Source: Vicinamibacterales bacterium
GTDB taxonomy: Bacteria; Acidobacteriota; Vicinamibacteria; Vicinamibacterales; JAMQPK01
Length of the DNA stretch: 38,171 nt
Assembly: GCA_023717525.1 (NCBI GenBank)
Contig: JAMQPK010000106.1
Location: forward strand, 1 to 38,171
Reading direction: 5' to 3'
The position numbers and the translations under genes are program-made. How positions within the stretch are numbered: position 1 is the first letter of the stretch; the number at the start of each line of letters is the position of its first letter. The notes below the pieces were generated by a model. The model saw nothing but the letters and a program-made list of their open reading frames with translations. It searched no databases and was not told where the DNA came from. This document shows, piece after piece, positions 29,380 to 36,866 of the stretch.

Positions 29380-30257
29380 GAGCTCAGAGTGTCGGCACTA
29401 TAGCCGGCCTTCGGCGGCGTCACCAGGCCGAGCCTCTTCGAGAGCAGGAACGACACGGCTGCGGACGCGACGAACCCGATGCCGATGGCGAGGACAACGG
29501 CGCCCGGTGCAAAGATGGCCTCGCCGATCTCTTCGAACCGGGCGCTGACGAGAATCGTCCCGATGCCGAGAGCCGAGAGCACGATACCGGCCTGCATCGA
29601 CCAGAAGATGCGGCCGAGCGGCGCGGACATGCTGCGCACCGCGCTCGCTTGCGGCAGCGCTGGCAGGTCCGTCAGCCCCTTGCCCGCAGGTGACTGCAGA
29701 TAGCCGAGCAACTCTTCGCTCGATGAAAAACGGTCGACGAGCTTGTTGTTCAGCGCCGATTGCGCGCTCCAGGCGCGCTGCCACCGGAGTTGTTCGGCGA
29801 GGGTCTTCAGCAGGAAGACGATGCCCGACGTGATCGTCATGATGATGAACAAGGTCATGAAGCTCTCGCCGAGCTGACTGAGCGTGCGGAAGCCTTGAAT
29901 GCGCGGGTTGTTGTCGTACTCTTCGCGGCGCTGAGATTCGCCCACGAAGAACGCGGGGTTGTGGGCGACCTCCGGATGCTGTTCCAGGAAGGCCGCCAGC
30001 ACCGGGTAAGTCGCCAGATAATCTGACCGCGTCAGGAGCGACGTGTCGATGCGAAGGACCTCGCGGACCGACGGCGGATATTGGTTCAGGACTTCGCGAA
30101 GCCGCTCTCGCGTTTCGTTCGCGTTACGAGTGCTCAGGTCTATCTGGATCGGCGTGGCCGGCGCCTGTGGCCGGGGCGGCGCAGGCTGTTGCGCCTCCGA
30201 AGGCGACGGGATGGTCAACAGCAGCGCGGCGGCGAAAAATGCGAAAATGTGTCTCAT
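29376..30257 (-). CDS. Exported membrane protein, first gene of the sigma-factor operon
   Basis: 293 residues, not recognised. A signal peptide (1-22, ending SEAQ) is followed by a Pro-rich stretch (QQPAPPRPQAPATP), a helical domain at about 42-120 (ETRERLREVLNQYPPSVREVL), and three hydrophobic segments (about 131-150, 220-240 and 248-270). The long periplasmic part could sense a signal, making a three-part system with the sigma and anti-sigma factors. The ATG is six bases after TATTAG with TTAACT 17 bases before it, so transcription could start exactly at the ATG. Its stop overlaps the sigma factor start (ATGA). Confidence 0.75.
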   Translation of the reverse strand: MRHIFAFFAAALLLTIPSPSEAQQPAPPRPQAPATPIQIDLSTRNANETRERLREVLNQYPPSVREVLRIDTSLLTRSDYLATYPVLAAFLEQHPEVAHNPAFFVGESQRREEYDNNPRIQGFRTLSQLGESFMTLFIIMTITSGIVFLLKTLAEQLRWQRAWSAQSALNNKLVDRFSSSEELLGYLQSPAGKGLTDLPALPQASAVRSMSAPLGRIFWSMQAGIVLSALGIGTILVSARFEEIGEAIFAPGAVVLAIGIGFVASAAVSFLLSKRLGLVTPPKAGYSADTLSS

Positions 30258-30263
30258 TGACAG

Positions 30264-30292
30264 CTAATACGTCCTGGCGTCCCCGCAGTTAA
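30264..30292 (-). promoter_or_regulatory. Candidate promoter of the sigma-factor operon
   Basis: On the minus strand TTAACT (30292-30287, four of six matches to TTGACA) is 17 bases from TATTAG (30269-30264), which ends six bases before the ATG at 30257. The predicted +1 is the A of ATG. The -35 lies inside the perfect palindrome at 30284-30297. Confidence 0.45.
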
Positions 30293-30297
30293 CTGCG
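30284..30297. promoter_or_regulatory. 14-bp perfect palindrome over the sigma-operon -35 (candidate operator)
   Basis: CGCAGTTAACTGCG is fully symmetric. It covers the -35 proposed for the minus-strand sigma-factor operon and lies about 45 bases before the deoxysugar operon start. Which regulator binds is unknown. Confidence 0.45.
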
Positions 30298-30309
30298 CGG
30301 TTTCCTTTG

Positions 30310-30325
30310 ACTTTACCGTTAAAGT
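30310..30325. promoter_or_regulatory. LacI/GntR-like operator before the deoxysugar operon
   Basis: ACTTTACCGTTAAAGT is symmetric at 14 of 16 positions around a central CG, the form of LacI-family operators. It overlaps TTGACT (30307-30312) and the first base of TATAGT (30325-30330), so a bound repressor would block the promoter of the operon. No regulator gene lies in the window. Confidence 0.5.
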
Positions 30326-30330
30326 ATAGT
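30325..30330 (+). promoter_or_regulatory. TATAGT box before the deoxysugar operon
   Basis: TATAGT (five of six matches) ends 10 bases before the GTG at 30341, giving a leader of about four bases. TTGACT at 30307 is only 12 bases away, so the -35 assignment is unclear. Confidence 0.4.
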
Positions 30331-30340
30331 AATTCAGCCC

Positions 30341-31120
30341 GTGCAGATACTGTTTAACCTCAGCGGCAAGGTCGCCGTCGTCACCGGCAGCGGTTCGGGC
30401 ATCGGTCGCGCGATCTCTACAGTGTTTGCCCGACAAGGCGCCCACGTCGTCGCCCTGGATGTCGACGAGGGGTCGGCCGTCGAGACCGTCGAAGCGATTC
30501 GCGCCGATGGAGGGCGCGCCGACGCACTCGCGTGCGACGTCAGCGATGCGGCACAGGTCCGAACGGCGTTCGAGGCCATCGACGTCGCCCGGCATCGGTT
30601 GGATATTCTGGTGAACAATGCCGGAATCGCGCACGTAGGTAATATTGCAGAGACGTCGGAAGAGGATTTCGACCGGCTCTACCGGGTCAACGTCAAGGGC
30701 GTGTTCCTGTGCAGCCAGGCCGCGCTGCCGGTCATGCGTCGTGCCGGCAGCGGCGTCATCCTGAATCTCGCGTCGATTGCCGCGCTCGTGGGCGTCGCCG
30801 ATCGCTTTGCGTATTCGATGTCGAAAGGCGCTGTCCAGGCGATGACGAAGTCGATCGCGGTTGACTACGTGAAGCAGAACATCCGCTGTAATTGCATCTG
30901 TCCTGCGCGCGTGCACACGCCGTTTGTCGATCAGTTCGTCGCCCGGCACCACGCCGGGCACGAGAAAGAGATGATGCGGCAGTTGTCCGAATATCAGCCG
31001 ATGGGTCGGATGGGGACCGCCGAGGAAGTGGCGCATCTTGCTCTGTATCTCTGCTCGGACGAGGCGGCGTTCGTCACCGGACAGGCGTACCCCATCGACG
31101 GCGGGGTGCTGAACCAATGA
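30341..31120 (+). CDS. SDR dehydrogenase of deoxysugar catabolism
   Basis: 259 residues, short-chain dehydrogenase/reductase. The cofactor motif TGSGSGIG, the NNAG motif (LDILVNNAGIAH), the catalytic Ser in LNLASIAAL and YSMSK (Tyr-x3-Lys) are all present. Acidic ALDVDEG after strand 2 suggests NAD. The CICPARVHTPFVDQFV and EVAHLALYLCSDEAAFVTGQAYPIDGG segments resemble SDRs found in L-fucose/L-rhamnose clusters of Bacteroidetes. It may act as L-fucose dehydrogenase or as 2-keto-3-deoxy-L-fuconate dehydrogenase. The GTG start gives the expected N-terminus. First gene of an operon coupled by ATGA to the mutarotase. Confidence 0.85.
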   Translation: MQILFNLSGKVAVVTGSGSGIGRAISTVFARQGAHVVALDVDEGSAVETVEAIRADGGRADALACDVSDAAQVRTAFEAIDVARHRLDILVNNAGIAHVGNIAETSEEDFDRLYRVNVKGVFLCSQAALPVMRRAGSGVILNLASIAALVGVADRFAYSMSKGAVQAMTKSIAVDYVKQNIRCNCICPARVHTPFVDQFVARHHAGHEKEMMRQLSEYQPMGRMGTAEEVAHLALYLCSDEAAFVTGQAYPIDGGVLNQ

Positions 31121-31500
31121 CTCGATACGTGCTGACGCTGAACCTGAAGGACGATCCGCGGACGATCGAAACCTACCGCCGCCATCATGCGCGCGTGTGG
31201 CCGGAAGTCCTCCAGAGCCTGCGCGACGCGGGTGTGGAACGCATGGACATCCATCTGCTCGGCCGCCAGCTCGTGATGTACCTCGAGCTCGCCGATGACC
31301 TCGACTTCCGCCGGGTGTTCGCCGAACACGCGGCGTCGAGCCCGCGCGTCGCCGAATGGGAACGCCTCATGAAATCGCTTCAGGAACCCTCGCCGCTCGC
31401 GCCGGCCGGCGATTGGTGGACGGTCATGGAGCCGGTATTCCGACTCGACGATCGGGAGCCGGCCATTGCGCGCGTCGTTGAGCGATCCGCCACGTCCTGA
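31117..31500 (+). CDS. L-rhamnose/L-fucose mutarotase, RhaM family
   Basis: 127 residues, RhaM/YiiL-type dimeric ferredoxin-like fold. YRRHHARVWPE (Y20, H24, W28) matches the E. coli RhaM YQRRHNPIWPE segment, whose Tyr and His are catalytic. VERMDIHLLGRQLVMYLEL and VAEWERLMKSLQEP continue the fold. It interconverts the anomers of a 6-deoxy-L-sugar, giving the dehydrogenase its preferred form. The ATG overlaps the SDR stop (ATGA). The C-terminus (from about DREPAIARVVERSATS) is longer than in E. coli RhaM (104 residues). Confidence 0.9.
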   Translation: MTRYVLTLNLKDDPRTIETYRRHHARVWPEVLQSLRDAGVERMDIHLLGRQLVMYLELADDLDFRRVFAEHAASSPRVAEWERLMKSLQEPSPLAPAGDWWTVMEPVFRLDDREPAIARVVERSATS

Positions 31501-31510
31501 TCCCGCCTCC

Positions 31511-32569
31511 ATGAGCAAGCTGCGACAGGCCTGGGACGTCCCGTCGCGCCCCCGGCCTATCGTCATCATCGGCGCAGGCGGCATCGTCCGTACAGCGCAC
31601 CTTCCTGTGTATCGGCGGCTGGCGTTTCCCGTGGCCGGTCTGTACGACATCAACCCGGACGCCGCGCGGCAGACGGCCACTCGCTTCGGCGTGAACCATG
31701 TGTTTCCGACCCTCTCCGATGCGGTGGCGTCGCCGGGCGCAATCTTCGACGTCGCTGTGCCGGGCGATCGGATAGCCGGAGTGCTGGAGCATCTGCCCCA
31801 CGGCGCTGCTGTCTTGATTCAGAAGCCAATGGGCGAAGACCTCGCCGGTGCGCGCCGGATTCTGAAGATTTGCCGCGCTCGGAGGCTCGTCGCGGCGATG
31901 AATTTTCAGCTCCGTTTCAGCCCGAACGTCCTCGCGCTCCGCGATCTCCTCGCGCAAAACGTGCTTGGACAGATTGTCGACATCGAAGTGCGGCTCGTTG
32001 TGAGGCAACCGTGGGAGCTGTGGGCGTTCCTCGAGGGTGCGCCGCGCCTCGAGATTCTGTATCACTCGATCCACTACCTCGATACGATTCGATCGATCGC
32101 AGGCGAGCCGCTCGGCGCGTACTGCCGGGCCGTGGCCCATCCCGGCATTCCGGAGTTTCGAGACACCCGGAGCACGACGATTCTCGACTACGGCAACGCG
32201 CTACGTTGCTCGCTCATGCTGAACCATACCCATCGGCACGGACCGGCGCACCGATCCTCGATGCTCAAGGTCGAAGGTACGAGCGCTTCTGCGCTGCTGA
32301 CGATGGGCGTCAACCTTCAGTATCCCGACGGTGGACCCGATCGCCTCGAGGTGACGTCGAACGGCGAATGGCGTAACGTGCCGCTGCGCGGATCGTGGTT
32401 CATCGAAGCCTTTGAAGGTCCGATGTCGAACCTGCAGCGCTTTGTCGCCGGTGAAGACAGTGCGCTGGTGTCGCCGGTCGAAGACTCGATCAAAACGATG
32501 GCGCTCGTCGAGGCGTGCTATCGGTCGAGCGAGGCAGGGGGTATGGTGATACCCGGCATTGAAGATTGA
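31511..32569 (+). CDS. Gfo/Idh/MocA family oxidoreductase, candidate sugar dehydrogenase
   Basis: 352 residues. An N-terminal Rossmann domain has PIVIIGAGGIVRTAHLPVYRRL and AGLYDINPDAARQTATRFGV. The conserved EKP-type motif appears as IQKPMGEDLAGA. The C-terminal alpha/beta domain contains AAMNFQLRFSPN and ILYHSIHYLDTIRSIAG, with histidines in the substrate pocket region. Inside a sugar-oxidation operon it most likely oxidises or reduces a sugar at C1 or another carbon, and it could be the actual L-fucose dehydrogenase. The last residues PGIED and the stop come from a heptamer repeat (ATTGAAG family). It starts 10 bases after the mutarotase stop. Confidence 0.85.
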   Translation: MSKLRQAWDVPSRPRPIVIIGAGGIVRTAHLPVYRRLAFPVAGLYDINPDAARQTATRFGVNHVFPTLSDAVASPGAIFDVAVPGDRIAGVLEHLPHGAAVLIQKPMGEDLAGARRILKICRARRLVAAMNFQLRFSPNVLALRDLLAQNVLGQIVDIEVRLVVRQPWELWAFLEGAPRLEILYHSIHYLDTIRSIAGEPLGAYCRAVAHPGIPEFRDTRSTTILDYGNALRCSLMLNHTHRHGPAHRSSMLKVEGTSASALLTMGVNLQYPDGGPDRLEVTSNGEWRNVPLRGSWFIEAFEGPMSNLQRFVAGEDSALVSPVEDSIKTMALVEACYRSSEAGGMVIPGIED

Positions 32570-32637
32570 AGATTGCAACATTGGAACATTAGAACCCTAG
32601 ACCCCTAGAACCCTAGAACCTTAGAACCTTAGAACCT
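32553..32637. repeat. Repeat tract supplying the stop of one gene and the start of the next
   Basis: The first part is in seven-base units (attgaag, attgaag, attgcaa, cattgga, acattag) and contains the stop of the Gfo/Idh/MocA gene. From 32590 six eight-base units follow: tagaaccc, tagacccc, tagaaccc, tagaacct, tagaacct, tagaacct. The last base (32637) is the T of the TTG start codon of the lactonase. It is the only gap of appreciable size in the operon. Confidence 0.8.
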
Positions 32638-33482
32638 TGAAGGTTGACGCCCACGTGCATTTCTGGCGATACGATCCGGCGCAGTACGGATGGATCGATC
32701 CGTCGATGGGGGTGTTGCGGCGCGATTTTCTTCCGGCCGATCTGGCGTCGGAACTGGATCGAGCGGGCGTCGGTGCGTGTATCGCCGTTCAGGCACGCCA
32801 ATCGGCCGAGGAAACGCGATGGCTGCTCGATCTCGCCGACGCCCATCCGTTCATTGCAGGCGTTGTCGGCTGGGTCGATCTGCAGTCCGATGAGGTTGCG
32901 GCCGAGTTCGAGCAGGTATGCCGGCATCCAAGGCTCGTCGGCTTCCGGCACATCGTTCAGACCGAGCCAGACGATCGATTTCTCCTGAGGCCGGCCTTTT
33001 GCCGGGGCATCGCGATGCTGGAGGATCTCGACCTCGCGTATGACATCCTTATTTATCCGAAACAGCTGGCCGTCGCGGCCGAGTTTGTATCGCGGTTCCC
33101 GTGCCAGCGGTTTGTGCTCGACCATCTCGCCAAACCCGAGGTTCGCTCGGGCGAGATTCGCAACTGGGCGAAGGGCCTGCGGCGCCTCGCGGAGTTTCCG
33201 AACGTCTACTGTAAATTGTCTGGGCTGGTGACCGAGGCCGACTGGGGAGAGTGGACTCCCGGGGAACTTCGACCGTATCTCGACACGGCGTTCGAGTGTT
33301 TTGGGGCGTACCGCCTGATGGCGGGATCCGACTGGCCCGTCTGCACGCTTGCGGCGGATCACAGCCGGACGTGGGCCGTCGTGGACGATTACCTTCGGGA
33401 CAGGCCAGGCGAAGAGCGCGACGCCGTGCTGGGCGGCAACGCGCAACGATTCTGGCGTTTCGCGGCAAGGGAGCTCGTGTGA
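32637..33482 (+). CDS. Amidohydrolase family L-fucono-1,5-lactonase
   Basis: 281 residues of the amidohydrolase superfamily (COG3618 group, with L-fuconolactonase and L-rhamnonolactonase). It has the metal motif DAHVHFW (H6, H8), the GFRHIVQ His (H104), FVLDHLAKP (H163) and GSDWPV (D232). It would open the lactone made by sugar oxidation to L-fuconate, the substrate of the dehydratase encoded later in the operon. The only usable start is TTG at 32637, because the next upstream codons contain an in-frame TAG within the repeats and no ATG or GTG precedes DAHVHFW. It overlaps the next gene by four bases (GTGA). Confidence 0.9.
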   Translation: MKVDAHVHFWRYDPAQYGWIDPSMGVLRRDFLPADLASELDRAGVGACIAVQARQSAEETRWLLDLADAHPFIAGVVGWVDLQSDEVAAEFEQVCRHPRLVGFRHIVQTEPDDRFLLRPAFCRGIAMLEDLDLAYDILIYPKQLAVAAEFVSRFPCQRFVLDHLAKPEVRSGEIRNWAKGLRRLAEFPNVYCKLSGLVTEADWGEWTPGELRPYLDTAFECFGAYRLMAGSDWPVCTLAADHSRTWAVVDDYLRDRPGEERDAVLGGNAQRFWRFAARELV

Positions 33483-34468
33483 AAAACATTCTTATCTCGC
33501 TGGCCATGGTCGCGACGGCCGTGAGCGCGTGCAATCGAGCGCCTGCGGGCGACGGCACGACGACGATTGCCGTCATCCCCAAGGGCACCTCCCACGTCTT
33601 CTGGCAGAGCATCCACGCCGGGGCGGAGAAGGCCGCTCAGGAACTCGGCGTACGCATCGTCTGGCGCGGACCCTTACGCGAAGACGAACGTGCGTCGCAA
33701 ATTTCCGAGGTCGAAGGCTTCATCACCCGTGGCGTGTCCGGCATCGTGCTGGCGCCGCTCGATGATTCGGCGCTGGTGGCACCGGTGGCCGACGCGGTGC
33801 GCGCGAAGATTCCGGTCGTCATCATCGATTCCAGCCTGAAGAGCAGCGACTACGTCAGCTTCGTGGCCACCGACAACAAGCGGGGAGGCATGCTCGCCGG
33901 AGAGGGTCTCGCGAACCTCCTGCCGAACGGCGGGAAGATCGTGATGATCCGCTATGCGGAAGGATCGGCGAGCACCACGGAGCGCGAAGAAGGATTCCTC
34001 GAGGCGATCGGGGCGCGATCGAATTTCCTGATGCTCAGCACAAACCAGTACGGCGGGGCCGACGTCGAAGGCGCCTACAAGAAGAGTGAAGCTGTGCTGA
34101 ACCGTTACAAGACGGCTGACGGTTCGCTCGCAGTCGATGGGATCTTCGCGCCGAACGAGTCGGTCACGCACGCGATGATGCGAGTGCTCGAAGACAACGC
34201 GTGGGCCGGCAAAGTGAAGTTCATCGGCTTCGATGCCTCCGACACGCTCGTCAAAGGGCTGAGCGACGGCCATATCGACGGGCTGGTCGTGCAGGATCCG
34301 GTGAAGATGGGGTACCTTGGCGTGAAGACCATGGTTGCCCATCTGAAAGGCGAGCCGGTCGAGAAACGCATCGATACCGGCGTCCAGCTGGTGACACGCG
34401 GCACCATGAACGACCCTGCCGTGAAGGATCTGCTGCATCCTGATCTGTCGCGATGGCTGAAGCCGTAG
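33479..34468 (+). CDS. ABC sugar transporter, substrate-binding lipoprotein (RbsB-like)
   Basis: 329 residues, periplasmic binding protein of the ribose/galactose group. A lipoprotein signal peptide has lipobox AVSAC (C18), then TTTIAVIPKGTSHVFWQSIHAGAEKAAQELG. The hinge and ligand regions include GVSGIVLAPLDDSALVAPVADAV, IPVVIIDSSL and GKVKFIGFDASDTLVKGL. The GTG start overlaps the lactonase stop (GTGA) and is preceded by GGGAG. It is followed by the double ATPase gene with a 16-base overlap. It likely binds a 6-deoxyhexose such as L-fucose, inferred from the operon. Confidence 0.9.
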   Translation: MKNILISLAMVATAVSACNRAPAGDGTTTIAVIPKGTSHVFWQSIHAGAEKAAQELGVRIVWRGPLREDERASQISEVEGFITRGVSGIVLAPLDDSALVAPVADAVRAKIPVVIIDSSLKSSDYVSFVATDNKRGGMLAGEGLANLLPNGGKIVMIRYAEGSASTTEREEGFLEAIGARSNFLMLSTNQYGGADVEGAYKKSEAVLNRYKTADGSLAVDGIFAPNESVTHAMMRVLEDNAWAGKVKFIGFDASDTLVKGLSDGHIDGLVVQDPVKMGYLGVKTMVAHLKGEPVEKRIDTGVQLVTRGTMNDPAVKDLLHPDLSRWLKP

Positions 34469-35952
34469 CCCCGCATCCACGTTTTGAAATGTCCGGCGTA
34501 CGGAAGACGTTCGGCGCGACCATCGCGCTCGATGAGGTCGATCTCGCGGTCCGTTCGGGCGAGGTATGCGCCCTCGTGGGCCAGAACGGAGCGGGGAAGA
34601 GCACGCTGATGGCCATCCTGGCCGGCGCCACACGGCCCGATGCGGGGAGGATGACGCTCGACGGTCGCCCGTACAGCCCGAAAGATCCGCTCGAGGCGCG
34701 ACGGGCGGGTGTGGCGATGATTTATCAGGAGCTTTCGCTTGCGCCGCACTTGAGCGTGATGGAGAACATCGCGCTCGGAATCGAGCCCTCCCATTTCGGC
34801 CTCATCGATCGCGCGCGTGTTCGCCAGACGGCGGTGGATGCGCTGCGCCAGCTGGGCCATCCGGAGATTTCCGTCGATGCGCTCGTGGCCGGCCTGTCGC
34901 CGGCGTCGCAGCAGCTTGTCGAAATCGCCCGTGCGCTCGCGATGCAGTGCCGTGTGCTCGTGTTCGACGAGCCGACGAGCAGCCTCGGTGTCGAGGACGC
35001 GACGACGCTCTTCGAGCTGATCGGACGCCTGAAGCAACAGGGCTTGGCGATTGCGTACATTTCTCATTTTCTCGAAGAGGTGAAGCGGGTCTCCGACCGA
35101 TTCGTCGTGCTGCGTGATGGACGGAATGCCGGTGAAGGCGCAACGGCTGGAACTCCGGCAGCCGAGATCGCGACGATGATGATCGGCCGAGCCCTCGACG
35201 ATCTGTATCCCCGGCGTCCACGCACGGTCGGGGAGCCTGTCCTCGATGTGAAGGACGTCATGCCCGGAGGAGCAACCTTCACCCTGCATCGCGGTGAGGT
35301 TCTTGGCATCGCCGGGTTGCTTGGCGCGGGCCGCACGCAACTCCTGCGGGCGCTCTTCGGCCTCGAGCCGGTCCGCCGGGGCACGGTGCGACTCGGTGTG
35401 CACGCCGGGCGGTGCACGCCGCACGATCGATGGCAGCAGGGCATGGGGATGTTGAGCGAGGATCGGGCTGGCGAAGGGCTCGCACCGGGCCTCAGCGTCG
35501 GCGACAACATGACGCTGGCGCACCTGGGAGACACCGGCCGCGGGGCGTTCATCGTACCGGCTATGCAAGATGCGGCCGCTCGCAGGTGGATCGACGCCCT
35601 CGGTATTCGCACGCGCGGCCCCCGTCAGATCGTGGCGGCGCTGTCCGGCGGCAATCAGCAGAAAGTGGCGTTTGCCAGGCTGCTGCACGAGAGCGTCGAC
35701 GTGCTCGTGCTCGACGAACCGACGCGTGGAATCGACGTTGGGAGCAAGGCACAGATCTACGCGCTCGTAGACGAGCTGGTGGGCCGATCAAAGGCGATCG
35801 TGCTCGTCAGCTCGTACTTCCCTGAACTGCTCGCTGTCAGCGATCGGATCGCCGTGATGTCGCGCGGCCGGCTCGGCAGGGCGCTTCCGGCATCGGAATG
35901 GACGGAGCACTCGCTGTTGATGGAAGCCTCGGACGCGAGGACAGCCTCGTGA
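34453..35952 (+). CDS. ABC sugar transporter, duplicated ATPase (RbsA-like)
   Basis: 499 residues with two nucleotide-binding domains, as in RbsA/MglA/XylG. The first half has Walker A GQNGAGKST (43-51), signature LSPASQQ and Walker B VLVFDEPT. The second half has a degenerate Walker A (GLLGAGRTQ), a canonical signature LSGGNQQK and Walker B VLVLDEPT. This asymmetric arrangement is normal for carbohydrate-uptake family 2 (CUT2), where one site is non-hydrolytic. It overlaps the binding-protein gene by 16 bases and the permease by four (GTGA). Confidence 0.95.
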   Translation: MAEAVAPHPRFEMSGVRKTFGATIALDEVDLAVRSGEVCALVGQNGAGKSTLMAILAGATRPDAGRMTLDGRPYSPKDPLEARRAGVAMIYQELSLAPHLSVMENIALGIEPSHFGLIDRARVRQTAVDALRQLGHPEISVDALVAGLSPASQQLVEIARALAMQCRVLVFDEPTSSLGVEDATTLFELIGRLKQQGLAIAYISHFLEEVKRVSDRFVVLRDGRNAGEGATAGTPAAEIATMMIGRALDDLYPRRPRTVGEPVLDVKDVMPGGATFTLHRGEVLGIAGLLGAGRTQLLRALFGLEPVRRGTVRLGVHAGRCTPHDRWQQGMGMLSEDRAGEGLAPGLSVGDNMTLAHLGDTGRGAFIVPAMQDAAARRWIDALGIRTRGPRQIVAALSGGNQQKVAFARLLHESVDVLVLDEPTRGIDVGSKAQIYALVDELVGRSKAIVLVSSYFPELLAVSDRIAVMSRGRLGRALPASEWTEHSLLMEASDARTAS

Positions 35953-36866
35953 CCCGCGTTCTCGCCGGACTGCTCCTGGTGGTCGTGCTGTTCGCGTTCC
36001 TCGTCGGTCCTCAATTTGTTCGTCCGGCGAATCTCGAACTGATGGCCAGGCAGACGGCCATCGTCTGCGTCGCCGCGCTCGGCATGACGATGGTGATTGT
36101 GGCGGGCGGGATCGATCTGTCGGTGGGCTCGGTGATCGCCCTTGCGACCGTTGTGACGGCGTTGCTGCTGCGCTCGAACAGCGGGCCGCTCCTGGCAGCG
36201 ATCGGCGCGGTTGTGGCGGGCGCCGCCTGCGGCGTGCTGAACGGCGTGCTGATCACGACCCTTCGCGTCGTGCCGTTCATCGTGACGTTGGGAACGATGC
36301 TCCTCGTACGCGGCGGCGCAAAGGGGTTAGCGGACGAGCGGCGGATCGAAACGCCCATGACGTGGCTGAACGAGCTCCTTCGCACGGTGCGTGGCGGCAG
36401 CGGCATCCTGTTGCCGTGGGGGATCTGGCTGACGGTCGCGCTGGCGATTGCGGTGGCGATTGTTCTTCAGTACACGAAGTTCGGGCGTCACTTGTTTGCG
36501 ATCGGGTCGAACGAGCGCACGGCCCGGCTCTGCGGCGTGCGCGTCGAGGCGAGCAAGATTGCGGTCTACGCGATTGCCGGCGCGCTCGCGGGACTAGCGG
36601 GCGTCCTGCAACTATCGCAGCTGTCGGTCGGCGATCCCACCGCGGCCATAGGCCTCGAACTCGACGTCATTGCCGCCGTCATCATCGGTGGCGGCAGCCT
36701 TGCCGGCGGAAAGGGAACGGCGGCCGGCACTGTGGCGGGCGCGGCGATTATGACGGTGATTCAGGTCGGCTGCTCGCAGCAGGGCCTGCCGAATTGGGTT
36801 CAGCAGATCGTCACCGGGACGATCATCGTGTTCGCGGTTGCGCTCGATCGATGGCGCCGTTCATGA
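35949..36866 (+). CDS. ABC sugar transporter, permease (RbsC-like)
   Basis: 305 residues with about eight to ten hydrophobic segments. The CUT2 permease signature is visible in AALGMTMVIVAGGIDLSVGSVIALATVV and in VIIGGGSLAGGKGTAAGTVAGA. The GTG start at 35949 overlaps the ATPase stop (GTGA); upstream in-frame codons belong to the ATPase gene in another frame. Inner-membrane channel of the sugar importer. The stop overlaps the ATG of the dehydratase gene (ATGA). Confidence 0.92.
   Translation: MTRVLAGLLLVVVLFAFLVGPQFVRPANLELMARQTAIVCVAALGMTMVIVAGGIDLSVGSVIALATVVTALLLRSNSGPLLAAIGAVVAGAACGVLNGVLITTLRVVPFIVTLGTMLLVRGGAKGLADERRIETPMTWLNELLRTVRGGSGILLPWGIWLTVALAIAVAIVLQYTKFGRHLFAIGSNERTARLCGVRVEASKIAVYAIAGALAGLAGVLQLSQLSVGDPTAAIGLELDVIAAVIIGGGSLAGGKGTAAGTVAGAAIMTVIQVGCSQQGLPNWVQQIVTGTIIVFAVALDRWRRS

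Noticed and set aside
34105-35688. 527-codon open frame opposite the sugar transporter genes
   Set aside because: It spans two real genes on the other strand, both with clear motifs.
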